A DNA stretch of 64,000 nt from CAUJIW01 sp963205175 (GCA_041060555.1 JBEUDS010000009.1); one strand, 5' to 3'. Positions 52,759 to 61,439 are shown, numbered from the stretch's first letter. Notes: generated by a model from the sequence alone, not told the origin. A program made the numbers and translations.

Positions 52759-53069
52759 TCTGTTCTCCCGTCCTGCCGCTCGCCGCTTCCGGCGCCGACA
52801 GCTGTCGACCCAAATACTTGTCAAATGCATCACGCCGTTGACCGGTGTGCCGGCCCGCGGCGGCCGTTATGATAGTGACGCGCTATCAACGCGTCCCGCT
52901 ATGATGCATTAAGCAAGTTCCAGGCCATTTCAGGAGCATGCCAAAATAGTTAAAAAAAACAAGATGAAACAACCGGGTGCCCGCCGGCCCCGTCAGACGG
53001 GTGTAAAAATGCTCGACGACTGCGGCGGATGACAGTCGCCGCATGCTTTCACTAACACCGCTCCGGTGC
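52759..53069. other. Intergenic region of lower GC content
   Basis: This 311-base gap between the small membrane gene and phoB contains an AT-rich stretch (about 52940-52970, with eight A in a row) and nested inverted repeats at 52871-52895 (GATAG...CTATC and GACGCG...CGCGTC). No protein-coding frame is convincing. Promoter elements for the minus-strand small gene would be expected in its left part but are not clear. Confidence 0.5.
53021..53043 (-). terminator. Hairpin downstream of phoB
   Basis: TGCGGCG (53021-53027) pairs with CGCCGCA (53037-53043). On the minus strand a run of five T follows ten bases after the stem, so it may end the pho-pst transcript, imperfectly. A second small hairpin (CACCG-CTC-CGGTG, 53056-53068) lies right after the phoB stop. 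Confidence 0.45.
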
Positions 53070-53789
53070 TCAGGAGGCGCGCGCCACCTTGGCCACACCG
53101 GCGCCTTCCGCGTCCAGCGCGTAGCCGGCCGAACGCACGGTGCGGATCAGGTCCGGCAGGTCATCGCCGTTGAGCGCCTTGCGCAACCGCCGAATGTGGA
53201 CGTCCACCGTCCGCAGTTCGACATAGACGTCATGGCCCCACACCGCGTCGAGCAGCTGCTCGCGCGAGAACACCCGGCCGGGATGCTCCATGAAGTAGCG
53301 CAGCAGGCGGAACTCGGTGGGGCCAAGCTGCACCGGCGCGCCGTCACGGGTGACCTTGTGGGCGGCGGTGTCCATCTCGACGCCGCCGTAGGTGAGCGCC
53401 GCGCCGGACAGGGCGGGACGCAGACGGCGCAGCACCGCCTTGATGCGCGCCGTCAGCTCGCGCGGCGAGAAGGGTTTGGTGATGTAGTCGTCGGCGCCGG
53501 TTTCCAGGCCGCGGATGCGATCCCCTTCCTCGGTGCGGGCGGTGAGCATCAGGATCGGCAGGTTGGCGGTTTCCGGCTGCCGGCGCAGGCGGCGGCAGAC
53601 CTCGATGCCGGAGAGGTGCGGGATCATCCAGTCGAGGATGACGATGTCGGGGTGTTCTTCCGCCGCCATCACCAGGGCTTCCTCGCCATCACCGGCGCGG
53701 GCGACATCGAAGCCCTCGCGTTCGAGATTGTAGGTCAGCAGCTCGGTCAGGTTGACGTCGTCCTCGACCAGAAGAACCTTGGGCTTCAT
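53070..53789 (-). CDS. phoB: Phosphate regulon response regulator PhoB
   Basis: A 239-residue OmpR-family regulator. ATG 53789 is chosen because GAGGA lies nine bases upstream; earlier in-frame codons (53795, 53798) sit too close to it. The receiver has 'VEDDVNLTELL', phospho-acceptor Asp53 in 'IVILDWMIPHLSG', Thr in 'ILMLTARTEE' and Lys in 'YITKPFSPREL'. The winged-helix DNA-binding domain ends 'LRTVDVHIRRLRKALN'. It binds Pho boxes such as that at 59333-59350 and so should activate its own cluster under phosphate limitation. phoU lies just upstream; phoR is at the other end. Confidence 0.96.
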   Translation of the reverse strand: MKPKVLLVEDDVNLTELLTYNLEREGFDVARAGDGEEALVMAAEEHPDIVILDWMIPHLSGIEVCRRLRRQPETANLPILMLTARTEEGDRIRGLETGADDYITKPFSPRELTARIKAVLRRLRPALSGAALTYGGVEMDTAAHKVTRDGAPVQLGPTEFRLLRYFMEHPGRVFSREQLLDAVWGHDVYVELRTVDVHIRRLRKALNGDDLPDLIRTVRSAGYALDAEGAGVAKVARAS

Positions 53790-53794
53790 GTGCA

Positions 53795-54517
53795 TCAATC
53801 CTCGTCAGATTCCATGCCGTGGACGGAGAACGCTGTTTCGTCCCCCTTCGGCCGATCGGGTTCCATGTATTCGCCGGTGACGTTGAAGTGGACGATCTCG
53901 GCGATATTGGTGGCATGATCGCCGATCCGCTCCAGATTCTTGGCGATGAACAGAACATGGGTGGAGGGCGTGATCTGTTGCGGATTTTCCATCATGTAGG
54001 TCAGCAGCGCACGAAACAGGCTGGCGTAAAAATCATCGACGTGCTTGTCGCGCGACCATACCGTGCGCGCCAGCTCGGCGTCCCGGCTGGCGTAGGCGTC
54101 GAGGACGTCCTTCACCATCCGGGCGACCAGCTTGCCCATTTCCGGCACGATCACCACCGGCTGGATCGGCGACACCTGGGCAAGCGCCGTCGCGCGCTTG
54201 GCGATGTTCTTGGCATAGTCGCCGATGCGTTCGATGAGGGCGGCGATCTTCAGCGCCGAGATGACCTCGCGCAGATCGTCGGCCAGCGGCTGGCGGCGGG
54301 CGATGGTCTGGATGATGTGGCGTTCCGCCTCCATTTCCAGATGATCGATCGCCCGGTCGCCGGTGACGATGCGCATCGCCATTTCCGGATTGCGGCTGGC
54401 AAGCGCCTCGATGGCGCCCATGATCTGGGCCTCGGCGAGACCGCCCATCTGCGAGATGTAGGAGCGGAGCTGACGGAGATCGTCGTCGAAGGACTTGACG
54501 GTATGCGTGGTGGCCAT
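53795..54517 (-). CDS. phoU: Phosphate signalling protein PhoU
   Basis: A 240-residue cytosolic protein of two PhoU helical repeats. The first has 'SYISQMGGLAEAQIMGAIEA' and 'EMEAERHIIQTIARRQPLAD', with 'ALIERIGDYAKNIAKRA' as the metal-binding signature; the second repeats it as 'AKNLERIGDHATNIAEIVHF'. PhoU links the Pst transporter to PhoR, keeping the regulon off when phosphate is plentiful. The frame continues upstream into pstB, but ATG 54517 gives the normal family start 'MATTHTVKSFDDDLRQLRSY'. It lies 32 bases from the pstB end and five bases from the phoB start. Confidence 0.96.
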   Translation of the reverse strand: MATTHTVKSFDDDLRQLRSYISQMGGLAEAQIMGAIEALASRNPEMAMRIVTGDRAIDHLEMEAERHIIQTIARRQPLADDLREVISALKIAALIERIGDYAKNIAKRATALAQVSPIQPVVIVPEMGKLVARMVKDVLDAYASRDAELARTVWSRDKHVDDFYASLFRALLTYMMENPQQITPSTHVLFIAKNLERIGDHATNIAEIVHFNVTGEYMEPDRPKGDETAFSVHGMESDED

Positions 54518-54549
54518 GCTGGGTTCCTGCCTGTTCGTTGCCGTCGCGC

Positions 54550-55326
54550 TCAGCCGTAGCGGCCGGTGATGTAGTCCTTGGTCTTTTCCTTCTTCGGGTT
54601 GGTGAAGATCTCGGACGTCGGGCCATACTCCACCAGGTCGCCAAGATGGAAAAAGGCGGTCTTCTGACTGACGCGGGCAGCCTGCTGCATGTTGTGGGTC
54701 ACGATGACGATGGCATAACGGCCGCGCAGTTCCTCGATCAGTTCCTCGATCTTGGCGGTCGCGATCGGGTCCAGCGCAGAGCAGGGCTCGTCCATCAGGA
54801 TCACCTCGGGATTCACCGCGATGGCACGCGCGATGCACAGCCGCTGCTGCTGACCGCCCGACAACGCGGTCCCGGAGTCGTTGAGACGATCCTTCACCTC
54901 GTCCCAAAGGCCGGCCTTCTTCAAGCTGGTGGCGACGATTTCATCGAGCTCGGCGCGTGAGCGGGCAAGCCCGTGGATGCGCGGCCCGTAGGCGATATTC
55001 TCGTAGATCGATTTGGGAAACGGGTTGGGCTTCTGGAACACCATGCCGACACGGGCGCGCAACTGCACCACATCCATCTGCCTGTCGTAGATGTCCTGGC
55101 CATCAAGCCGCATCTCGCCGGTGACCCGCGCGCTGGCCACCGTGTCGTTCATGCGGTTGAGACAGCGCAGGAAGGTCGACTTGCCACAACCCGACGGGCC
55201 GATGAACGCCGTCACCTCGTCGGCACGCACATCGATGGACACGTCCTTGATGGCGTGCTTGTCGCCATAAAAAACATTCACGTTGCGCGCCGTCATCTTG
55301 ATCGCGCCAGTGTCTTGGACTGTCAT
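54550..55326 (-). CDS. pstB: Phosphate ABC transporter ATP-binding protein PstB
   Basis: A 258-residue ABC ATPase. Walker A is 'AFIGPSGCGKSTFLRCLNRM', the Q-loop region 'VGMVFQKPNPFPKSIYENIA', signature 'ALSGGQQQRLCIARAI', Walker B 'EVILMDEPCSALDP' and 'IVIVTHNMQQAARVS' the H-loop. ATG 55326 is chosen because it has GAGG five bases upstream and gives the same distance to the first strand as E. coli PstB; ATG 55350 and 55359 are alternatives. It powers PstCA for high-affinity phosphate import. Confidence 0.96.
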   Translation of the reverse strand: MTVQDTGAIKMTARNVNVFYGDKHAIKDVSIDVRADEVTAFIGPSGCGKSTFLRCLNRMNDTVASARVTGEMRLDGQDIYDRQMDVVQLRARVGMVFQKPNPFPKSIYENIAYGPRIHGLARSRAELDEIVATSLKKAGLWDEVKDRLNDSGTALSGGQQQRLCIARAIAVNPEVILMDEPCSALDPIATAKIEELIEELRGRYAIVIVTHNMQQAARVSQKTAFFHLGDLVEYGPTSEIFTNPKKEKTKDYITGRYG

Positions 55327-55371
55327 GGTCGCCTCGGTTGGGTTGTACATGGCGGACATCTCCAGTTCTTT

Positions 55372-56703
55372 CTACCAGCGCCGCTCGAATTTCTGGCGCA
55401 GATAAATCGCCAGGGCGTTCATCATCAGCAGGAAAACCATCAGCACGATGATGGCGGCCGATGTTTTCTCGACAAAGCCGCGTTCCACACTGTCCGACCA
55501 CAGGAACACCTGCACCGGCAGCACTGTCGCGGGGTCGGTGAGGCTCGCCGGCACATCGACCACGAAGGCACGCATGCCGATCATCAGCAGCGGCGCCGTT
55601 TCACCCAGCGCGCGCGCCATGCCGATGATGGTGCCGGTCATGATGCCCGGCAGCGCCAGCGGCACGACATGATGGAACACCACCTGCAACGGCGAAGCGC
55701 CGATACCGCGCGCCGCGTCGCGGATGGAGGGCGGCACGGCCTTGATGGCGACGCGGCTGGCGATGACAATGGTCGGCAATGTCATCAGCGCCAGGGTGAG
55801 GCCGCCCACCACCGGCGCCGACCGCTGCATGCCGAAGGTGCCGAGAAACACCGCAAGGCCGAGCAGGCCGAAAATGATCGACGGCACGGCCGCGAGGTTG
55901 TTGATGTTGACCTCGATGAAATCGGTCAGCCGGTTCTTCGGCGCATATTCCTCCAGGTAGACCGCCGCCAGCACGCCAACGGGGAAGGAGATCAGCAACG
56001 TGACGAACAGCGTCAGCAGCGACCCCATGGTGGCGCCCCAGATGGCCGCCAGTTCAGGATCGCGGGAGTCGGCGGCGGTGAAGAAGCGGGTGTTGAAGCT
56101 GGTGCGAATGTCGCCATCCGCCTTGAGCTGCCGGTAATAGCCGAGCATCCGGTCGGAAATGCCGCGTTCCAGCGCCGGCAGATCGGCGTCGATCTGCCCC
56201 TTGTTCAGCATGTCGACATCGGTGGCCGCGGGCACCCAGAGGGTGATGCTCTTGCCCAGCAGCGCCGGATTGTCGACCAGGGTTTCGCGCAGATAGGCGG
56301 CGGTGCCGGGGCTCAGCAGTTCTTCGAGGTCCATCTGGTCGCCGGGATCGGTGACTTCGGGGAACCGGGCGATAAGGGCATCGCCGCCGATGAGCCCGTA
56401 GTCGGCCTGGCGCAGGCGATCCTCGGCGTCCGGCCCGGCAAGGTCCGCCGCCGTGATGCCCAGTGCTTCGGGCTTGAAGGCCACATTCAGGCGAATCTCG
56501 GTGGACTGGAAACCGGTGAGACCGTTGCCGGCAATCGAATAGAGCAGGAACGCCAGAAACAGCGCCGAGATCACCAGCGCCACCAGCCCCATGGCCTTGA
56601 AACGCGCTTCCCGCGCGTAGCGCTGGCGGATGCGCGCGACCATGGCCGGCGACGTCCAGTCGGTGGGCGTCAACGCGCCGTCGGCGAGAGCGGGCTTATT
56701 CAT
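55372..56703 (-). CDS. pstA: Phosphate ABC transporter permease PstA with N-terminal DUF3333
   Basis: A 443-residue inner-membrane permease. The C-terminal half is a normal PstA with about five helices ('LLTLFVTLLISFPVGVLAAV') and the EAA loop near 'IRDAARGIGASPLQVVFHHV'. The N-terminal 215 residues hold one helix ('FKAMGLVALVISALFLAFLL') and a periplasmic DUF3333 domain ('LNVAFKPEALGITAADLAGP'), an extension common in alphaproteobacteria. It overlaps the pstC stop by eight bases. Confidence 0.94.
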   Translation of the reverse strand: MNKPALADGALTPTDWTSPAMVARIRQRYAREARFKAMGLVALVISALFLAFLLYSIAGNGLTGFQSTEIRLNVAFKPEALGITAADLAGPDAEDRLRQADYGLIGGDALIARFPEVTDPGDQMDLEELLSPGTAAYLRETLVDNPALLGKSITLWVPAATDVDMLNKGQIDADLPALERGISDRMLGYYRQLKADGDIRTSFNTRFFTAADSRDPELAAIWGATMGSLLTLFVTLLISFPVGVLAAVYLEEYAPKNRLTDFIEVNINNLAAVPSIIFGLLGLAVFLGTFGMQRSAPVVGGLTLALMTLPTIVIASRVAIKAVPPSIRDAARGIGASPLQVVFHHVVPLALPGIMTGTIIGMARALGETAPLLMIGMRAFVVDVPASLTDPATVLPVQVFLWSDSVERGFVEKTSAAIIVLMVFLLMMNALAIYLRQKFERRW

Positions 56704-58078
56704 AGGCCTCTCGATACTTCTTCACCACGCGCAGGGCGTAGACGTTGAGGGACAGCGTGACGAGGAACAGCACCAGACCCAGCGCGAACGCGGACAGGGT
56801 CTTGGCGGAGTCGAATTCCTGGTCGCCGGTGAGCAGCGCGACGATCTGCGTCGTCACCGTCGTCACCGATTCAAACGGATTGACCGTCAGGTTGGCGGCA
56901 AGACCGGCCGCCATGACGACGATCATCGTCTCGCCGACGGCACGCGACACCGCCAGCAGGAAGCCGCCGACGATGCCGGGCAAGGCCGCCGGGATCAGCA
57001 CCTTCTTGATGGTCTCCGACGGCGTGGCGCCCAGCGCCAGCGAGCCGTCCTTCATCGCCTGCGGCACGGCGGTGATGGCATCGTCCGACAGCGACGACAT
57101 GAAGGGAATGATCATCACGCCCATCACCAGGCCCGCGGCCAGCGCGCTTTCCGACGACGCGCCCTCGATGCCGATGGCCTGCGCGAACTCGCGCACCGCC
57201 GGCGCCACCGTGAGGGCGGCGAAAAACCCGTAGACAACCGTCGGCACGCCCGCCAGCACCTCCAGGATCGGCTTGAGCCACTTGCGCACCAGCGGGCTGG
57301 CGTATTGATTGAGGTAGATCGCCGCCATCAGGCCCAGCGGCACCGCGACCAGCATCGCGATCAGGGTGATGAACAGGGTGCCCCAGAACAGCGGAACGGC
57401 GCCGAACGCCCCCGATGATCCCACCTGGTCGGCGCGGATCGCGGTCTGCGGACTCCAGTTGGTGCCGAACAGGAACTCCAGCGGCGAAACCTTCTCGAAG
57501 AAACGGAAGCTTTCAAACAGCAGCGACAGCAGGATGCCCAGCGTCGTCAGGATGGCGACGATCGACGCCGCGATCAGCAGCCCCATGACGAACTGCTCGA
57601 CCCGCGTGCGCGCCCTGAACTGCGGCTTCACCTGCACGAAGGCATAGGCAAGACCGAGCCCGCCCAGCGCCAGGGCCAGGCCGCCGACCACCATGTTAGC
57701 GCGGGCCCCCAGCGTCGCGTAGACCCGGGCCGCCTCGGTGACGCCCGGCGTGAACGAGGCCTCCGTGCTGCCGTCCGCCAGCGACCGCACCTCGTTGAGG
57801 AACATCTGCGTCGCCATGCCCGCCTCGGGACGATCCGGCGCCGGCACCGAGGCCAGCACCGCCGGCTCGATGTAGCTCTGACCGAACAGCGCCCAGCCCA
57901 GCAGCAGGGCCAGCGGCGGCACCAGCGCCCACAGCGCGCTGTGCCACCCGTGGTAGCCCGGCCTTGAATGTACGGCGCGATAGTCGCCGTCCGCGAAACG
58001 CGAAGCCCGGCCCCGCGCCAGCACGAAGGACAGCGCCGCGAGGCCAAGAAGCATCAGGAAGACAGCGGTCATCGACAT
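56696..58078 (-). CDS. pstC: Phosphate ABC transporter permease PstC
   Basis: A 460-residue inner-membrane permease, longer than E. coli PstC because of an N-terminal portion with two extra helices (2-22 and 48-66) and a periplasmic loop. The permease core includes 'LFWGTLFITLIAMLVAVPLG', 'VRKWLKPILEVLAGVPTVVY' and the EAA loop 'GSLALGATPSETIKKVLIPA'. With PstA it forms the membrane channel. It starts 58 bases after pstS, with a hairpin in the gap that could lower its expression relative to pstS. No strong ribosome-binding site is visible. Confidence 0.94.
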   Translation of the reverse strand: MSMTAVFLMLLGLAALSFVLARGRASRFADGDYRAVHSRPGYHGWHSALWALVPPLALLLGWALFGQSYIEPAVLASVPAPDRPEAGMATQMFLNEVRSLADGSTEASFTPGVTEAARVYATLGARANMVVGGLALALGGLGLAYAFVQVKPQFRARTRVEQFVMGLLIAASIVAILTTLGILLSLLFESFRFFEKVSPLEFLFGTNWSPQTAIRADQVGSSGAFGAVPLFWGTLFITLIAMLVAVPLGLMAAIYLNQYASPLVRKWLKPILEVLAGVPTVVYGFFAALTVAPAVREFAQAIGIEGASSESALAAGLVMGVMIIPFMSSLSDDAITAVPQAMKDGSLALGATPSETIKKVLIPAALPGIVGGFLLAVSRAVGETMIVVMAAGLAANLTVNPFESVTTVTTQIVALLTGDQEFDSAKTLSAFALGLVLFLVTLSLNVYALRVVKKYREAYE

Positions 58079-58097
58079 ATATTCAACACCAGAAGGA

Positions 58098-58119
58098 AGG
58101 GGCGACCGGGGCCGCCCCT
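58098..58119 (-). other. Intercistronic hairpin between pstS and pstC
   Basis: AGGGGCG (58098-58104) pairs with CGCCCCT (58113-58119) around eight bases. It sits in the 58-base gap and could protect the pstS message or attenuate read-through into pstCAB, giving the expected excess of binding protein. Confidence 0.55.
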
Positions 58120-58136
58120 CGTTATTCTGCTCGGGA

Positions 58137-59177
58137 TTACTTCACCGAGGCCGGATCAAGCAGCTTCAGCTGCGTCGCGTTGGCGGCCGCCTTGGCGCGA
58201 TCAGCGTCGGCCGAGGCCACCAGACCGCGCCGGACGAGATAACCGCGCGGGCCCCAGGTGCTTTCCTTGGCGTATTCGGCCAGGAATTCCTTGATGCCCG
58301 GAATGGCGCCGACATGGGCGGCCTTCACATAGATGAACATCGCCCGCGAACCAGGGTACTTGAAGCTCTGCACCGTGGCGATGGTGGGCTGCACGCCATC
58401 GATGGCGACACCCTTCAGCTTGTCCATGTTTTCCTCAAGGAAGCTGTAGCCGAACGCCCCCAGCGCCTTGGGATCGGCCGCCAGCTTCTGCACGATCAGG
58501 TTGTCGTTCTCGCCGGCCTCGACATAGGCGCCGTCCTCGCGCAGCTTGGTGCAGACTTCCTTGTGCTTCTTCTCGTCCGACTTCTTCAGGGCCGCCATCG
58601 CCGGATTGGTGTTGCAGCCGGCCTCGATCAGCAGCTCGTTGAACGAATCACGGGTGCCGGAGGTCGGCGGCGGGCCGATGACGACGATCTTGTCGGCCGG
58701 CAGCTTCGGGTTGATGTCCTTCCAGGTCCGGGCCTTGTTCGGACCCTTGCCCCACGGATTGGCAGCCAGCGCCATGTAGAGCTCGCGACGGGTCAGCCCC
58801 ATGTCGGGGCCGTTCTTGCTGTGCGCGATGGCAAGGCCATCCAGACCGACCTGGACTTCGATGATCTTGGTCACGCCGTTTTCGGCGCACTGCTTGACCT
58901 CGGAAGCCTTGATGCGGCGCGAGGCGTTGGTGATGTCCGGCGTGTTGGGGCCGATGCCGGAGCAGAACAGCTTGATGCCGCCGCCGGTGCCGGTCGACTC
59001 AACGATGGGCGCCCGGAACTTGGAGTTCGAGCGCGCGAAGGCTTCCGCCACCGCCGTGGTGAAGGGATAGACGGTCGACGAACCGACAACGCGAATCTGG
59101 TTGCGCGCCTCGGCGTGGCCGGCCATGGCGGTCACGGACGCGACCGCGGCGACGATCATCAGGCTCTTCTTCAGCAC
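58137..59177 (-). CDS. pstS: Phosphate ABC transporter substrate-binding protein PstS
   Basis: A 346-residue periplasmic phosphate-binding protein. The start is GTG 59177 with AGGAGA nine bases upstream; a nearby ATG is out of frame. A signal peptide ends near 'VTAMAGHAEA'. The phosphate loop is 'IRVVGSSTVYPFTTAVAEAF', with 'IVESTGTGGGIKLFC' and 'PPPTSGTRDSFNELLIEAG' as further ligand segments. It belongs to the longer, PstS/PhoX-like alphaproteobacterial type. It is preceded by a Pho box and a 155-base leader with a strong hairpin. Confidence 0.95.
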   Translation of the reverse strand: MLKKSLMIVAAVASVTAMAGHAEARNQIRVVGSSTVYPFTTAVAEAFARSNSKFRAPIVESTGTGGGIKLFCSGIGPNTPDITNASRRIKASEVKQCAENGVTKIIEVQVGLDGLAIAHSKNGPDMGLTRRELYMALAANPWGKGPNKARTWKDINPKLPADKIVVIGPPPTSGTRDSFNELLIEAGCNTNPAMAALKKSDEKKHKEVCTKLREDGAYVEAGENDNLIVQKLAADPKALGAFGYSFLEENMDKLKGVAIDGVQPTIATVQSFKYPGSRAMFIYVKAAHVGAIPGIKEFLAEYAKESTWGPRGYLVRRGLVASADADRAKAAANATQLKLLDPASVK

Positions 59178-59207
59178 TGCATGATTCTCCTGTTTAATGA
59201 AGCCATG

Positions 59208-59230
59208 TCCGGGTGGACCATCCACCCGGA
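59208..59230 (-). other. Perfect 10-bp hairpin in the pstS leader
   Basis: TCCGGGTGGA (59208-59217) and TCCACCCGGA (59221-59230) form a perfect stem with a 3-base loop, 30 bases upstream of the pstS start codon. There is no T-run behind it on the minus strand. A 16-bp palindrome (59250-59265, CCGGTCCCGGGACCGG) lies 19 bases away. Confidence 0.7.
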
Positions 59231-59332
59231 GACGCCCCAAGTTCGCGGACCGGTCCCGGGACCGGGCTGGTGCCGGCGTCCTTGTTCGACATGAGCGCTA
59301 CGCATCCGGCGTGACCCGTCTATTACGCTTTT

Positions 59333-59350
59333 GTTGCAGTTCGATGACAA
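59333..59350 (-). promoter_or_regulatory. Pho box upstream of pstS
   Basis: Read on the minus strand, TTGTCAT-CGAA-CTGCAAC resembles two PhoB half-sites (CTGTCAT-N4-CTGTCAT) with spacing of 11; the first half matches six of seven bases. TAATAG at 59320-59325 follows seven bases later as a plausible -10 element. This is where PhoB would activate pstSCAB-phoU-phoB. Confidence 0.65.
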
Positions 59351-59357
59351 TGGTCGA

Positions 59358-60653
59358 TCACGGCCTGGGACCGCCGTCGCCGGCCCCCGCGCGCCCGGCC
59401 AGCGGCAGGGTGAAGGCAACCGTGGTGCCGACACCCAGCGTACTGGACACCTGCATCTCGCCGCGATGTTTCTCGACAATATGCTTGACGATCGCCAGGC
59501 CCAGCCCGGTACCGCCCATCTGGCGGGAACGCGCGGTATCGACGCGGTAGAAGCGTTCGGTCAACCGCGGCAGATGCTCCGGCGCGATGCCCTCGCCCTG
59601 ATCGGCGACCTCGATGCGTACATGCGGCAACTGACCCGACGGCGGCGAATCGACGACCGAAACCGTCAGCGTGATCGACGTACCGCTGCGGCCGTATTTG
59701 AGCGCGTTCGACACCAGATTGTGCAGCACCTGGAGGATCTGGTCGCGGTCGGCGATTACCGGCGGCAGCGACTCGGGGATATGCTGTTCGATACGGCGGC
59801 TGTCGGCCTCCAGCCGCATCGCCAGCGTCTGGCCGACCTGGGTCAGCAACGGCCGCAGGTCGAGCGGCGTCGACGGCCGCACGTGCTTGTCGAGCTCGAT
59901 GCGCGACAGCGAGAGCAGATCGTCGATGAGGCGGGCCATGCGCGCCGCCTCCTGCGCCATGATGTCGAGAAAGCGCACCCGGGCCGCCTTGTCCTCCGAC
60001 GCCGGCCCCTGCAGCGTCTCGATGAAGCCGATCAGCGTCGCCAGCGGCGTGCGCAATTCATGACTGGCGTTGGCGACGAAATCGACCCGCATCCGTTCCA
60101 TCAGCCGGGATTTGGTGACGTCCCGCATCGCCACCAGGATGCGCCCGTCATCAAGGTTGAGGACGTTGGCGCGCACGGCGAAGGTGCCTTCGGTGGGCGA
60201 CAGGAACTGCACCTCGCCCTCCGCCGGCTGGCCGGTCAGCGACACGCTCTGGATCGCTTCCACCGCGCCGGGCTGCCGCAGGAACACGGTCAGCGTCTCA
60301 CCCTCGATACCCGCGCCCAGCAACGCCCGCCCGGCGGCGTTGGCGCGCAGCACGATCAACTCGCGATCGACAATGAGCAGCGGCTCGGCCACCGCCTCGA
60401 TCAGCTGCCGCACCTCGTCTCGGGCGGCCTGCTGTGCCAGATCAATGTTGATACGCTGCAACCGGTCGATGTCGCTGGCGCGCTCCCGCAGGTCCGAATC
60501 ATAGGCCAGCACCAGGATCAGCGCCGCCGCCAGCACCGCGCAGACCGCGGCGCTGATCGGCTCGGCGGCAGCACCGACCAGCCAGTAGGCCAGCGCGGCG
60601 GCCAGTGCGGCAAGAGCCAGACGTTTGAGCAGGCGGCGGTTCAGGGGGTCCAT
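59358..60653 (-). CDS. phoR: Phosphate regulon sensor histidine kinase PhoR
   Basis: A 431-residue membrane kinase. Two N-terminal helices ('LALAALAAALAYWLVGAAAE', 'ISAAVCAVLAAALILVLAYD') precede a PAS domain (about 85-180, 'IEAVAEPLLIVDRELIVLRA'). The H-box is 'VANASHELRTPLATLIGF' with phospho-acceptor His198, and the ATPase has 'NLVSNALKYGRSGT', 'DQGEGIAPEHL' and 'GTGLGLAIVKHIVEKHRGEM'. Lacking a large periplasmic domain, it fits PhoR, which reads transporter state via PhoU rather than phosphate itself. Its cognate PhoB is at the far end of the cluster. Confidence 0.94.
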   Translation of the reverse strand: MDPLNRRLLKRLALAALAAALAYWLVGAAAEPISAAVCAVLAAALILVLAYDSDLRERASDIDRLQRINIDLAQQAARDEVRQLIEAVAEPLLIVDRELIVLRANAAGRALLGAGIEGETLTVFLRQPGAVEAIQSVSLTGQPAEGEVQFLSPTEGTFAVRANVLNLDDGRILVAMRDVTKSRLMERMRVDFVANASHELRTPLATLIGFIETLQGPASEDKAARVRFLDIMAQEAARMARLIDDLLSLSRIELDKHVRPSTPLDLRPLLTQVGQTLAMRLEADSRRIEQHIPESLPPVIADRDQILQVLHNLVSNALKYGRSGTSITLTVSVVDSPPSGQLPHVRIEVADQGEGIAPEHLPRLTERFYRVDTARSRQMGGTGLGLAIVKHIVEKHRGEMQVSSTLGVGTTVAFTLPLAGRAGAGDGGPRP

Positions 60654-60952
60654 ATCATGATGTCCATCGGCGACTCGGCTGAAGCGAATGAGACCAGGCA
60701 GTCCTCCACGACCCGTTGCAGCAGGGCGGAAACACCGTCAATCGTCGGTATCCTTTACAGAGGCGATGTTGCAACTTCTTAACAAATCTGGATTATTGAG
60801 CAGAATCAGCAGATTGGCCATCTGGTATGGTTCTTGCTGCTGTTTTCATGGACATGAAGCTGGCATGGGTGATGTGCTGTCATCAATCGTGCCTATGTGA
60901 TAGAAAGCAGCCGGGCAACCGACTGCGGATGAATGTGGGAAAAGGTGAAGCG
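60654..60952. other. AT-richer intergenic region before the Tat-signal gene
   Basis: This 299-base gap between divergent phoR and the Tat-signal gene is less GC-rich than its surroundings. It contains CTGTCAT at 60877-60883, one exact Pho half-site without a good partner, and AT-rich stretches around 60770-60835 that could hold promoters. No gene is supported. Confidence 0.5.
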
Positions 60953-61405
60953 ATGAGCGACCAGAACTCGGACAACAATGTGGCGTCGCGGCGCCAGTTG
61001 CTGAAGCTGGGTGCCTTGGCGGCTCCCGCCGTGATCACGCTGAACTCGGCGCCGGCGATGGCGCAGGCCGTGTCGTCGACGCTGATGTGCGAAGTGCCTT
61101 TCCCCGAGCGCGGCCAGGAGCGGCTGTGCCGCGACGGCGCCACCCGCTACTACCCGGGCGGCTATGTCGACGGTCAGGGCTATGTCTGCGGTCAGGATGC
61201 GGAGTTCAAGCCGTCGACCCATGGCGGCGGCAGCATCGACTACGCCGGCCAGACCTTCAACGGCAACCAGATCGTCAACCAGCTGGCGCCCAATCGCTTC
61301 TCCAACCCGCAGAAGGCCTACTACAACTACGTCAAGAAGTTGCAGCAGGGCGAGTATGGCTATTCCTGCTTCACTTCGTTGAACAACCAGGGCCTGCTGC
61401 CGTAA
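60953..61405 (+). CDS. Tat-signal small cysteine-containing exported protein
   Basis: A 150-residue protein. ATG 60953 gives a Tat-type signal, 'VASRRQLLKLGALAAPAVIT' with Arg13-Arg14, ending at 'APAMAQA' (cleavage near 39). The mature part of about 111 residues has four cysteines (46, 59, 79, 139), is rich in Tyr, Gly and Asn ('ATRYYPGGYVDGQGYVCGQD', 'SNPQKAYYNYVKKLQQGEYG') and ends 'NNQGLLP'. I recognise no family. It lies 77 bases upstream of a PqqD-like chaperone gene on the same strand and is the best candidate substrate for that system, but it could be an unrelated exported protein. Confidence 0.72.
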   Translation: MSDQNSDNNVASRRQLLKLGALAAPAVITLNSAPAMAQAVSSTLMCEVPFPERGQERLCRDGATRYYPGGYVDGQGYVCGQDAEFKPSTHGGGSIDYAGQTFNGNQIVNQLAPNRFSNPQKAYYNYVKKLQQGEYGYSCFTSLNNQGLLP

Positions 61406-61439
61406 GGCGTCATCGCGGAATGTTCAGGTTTGCGTCAGG

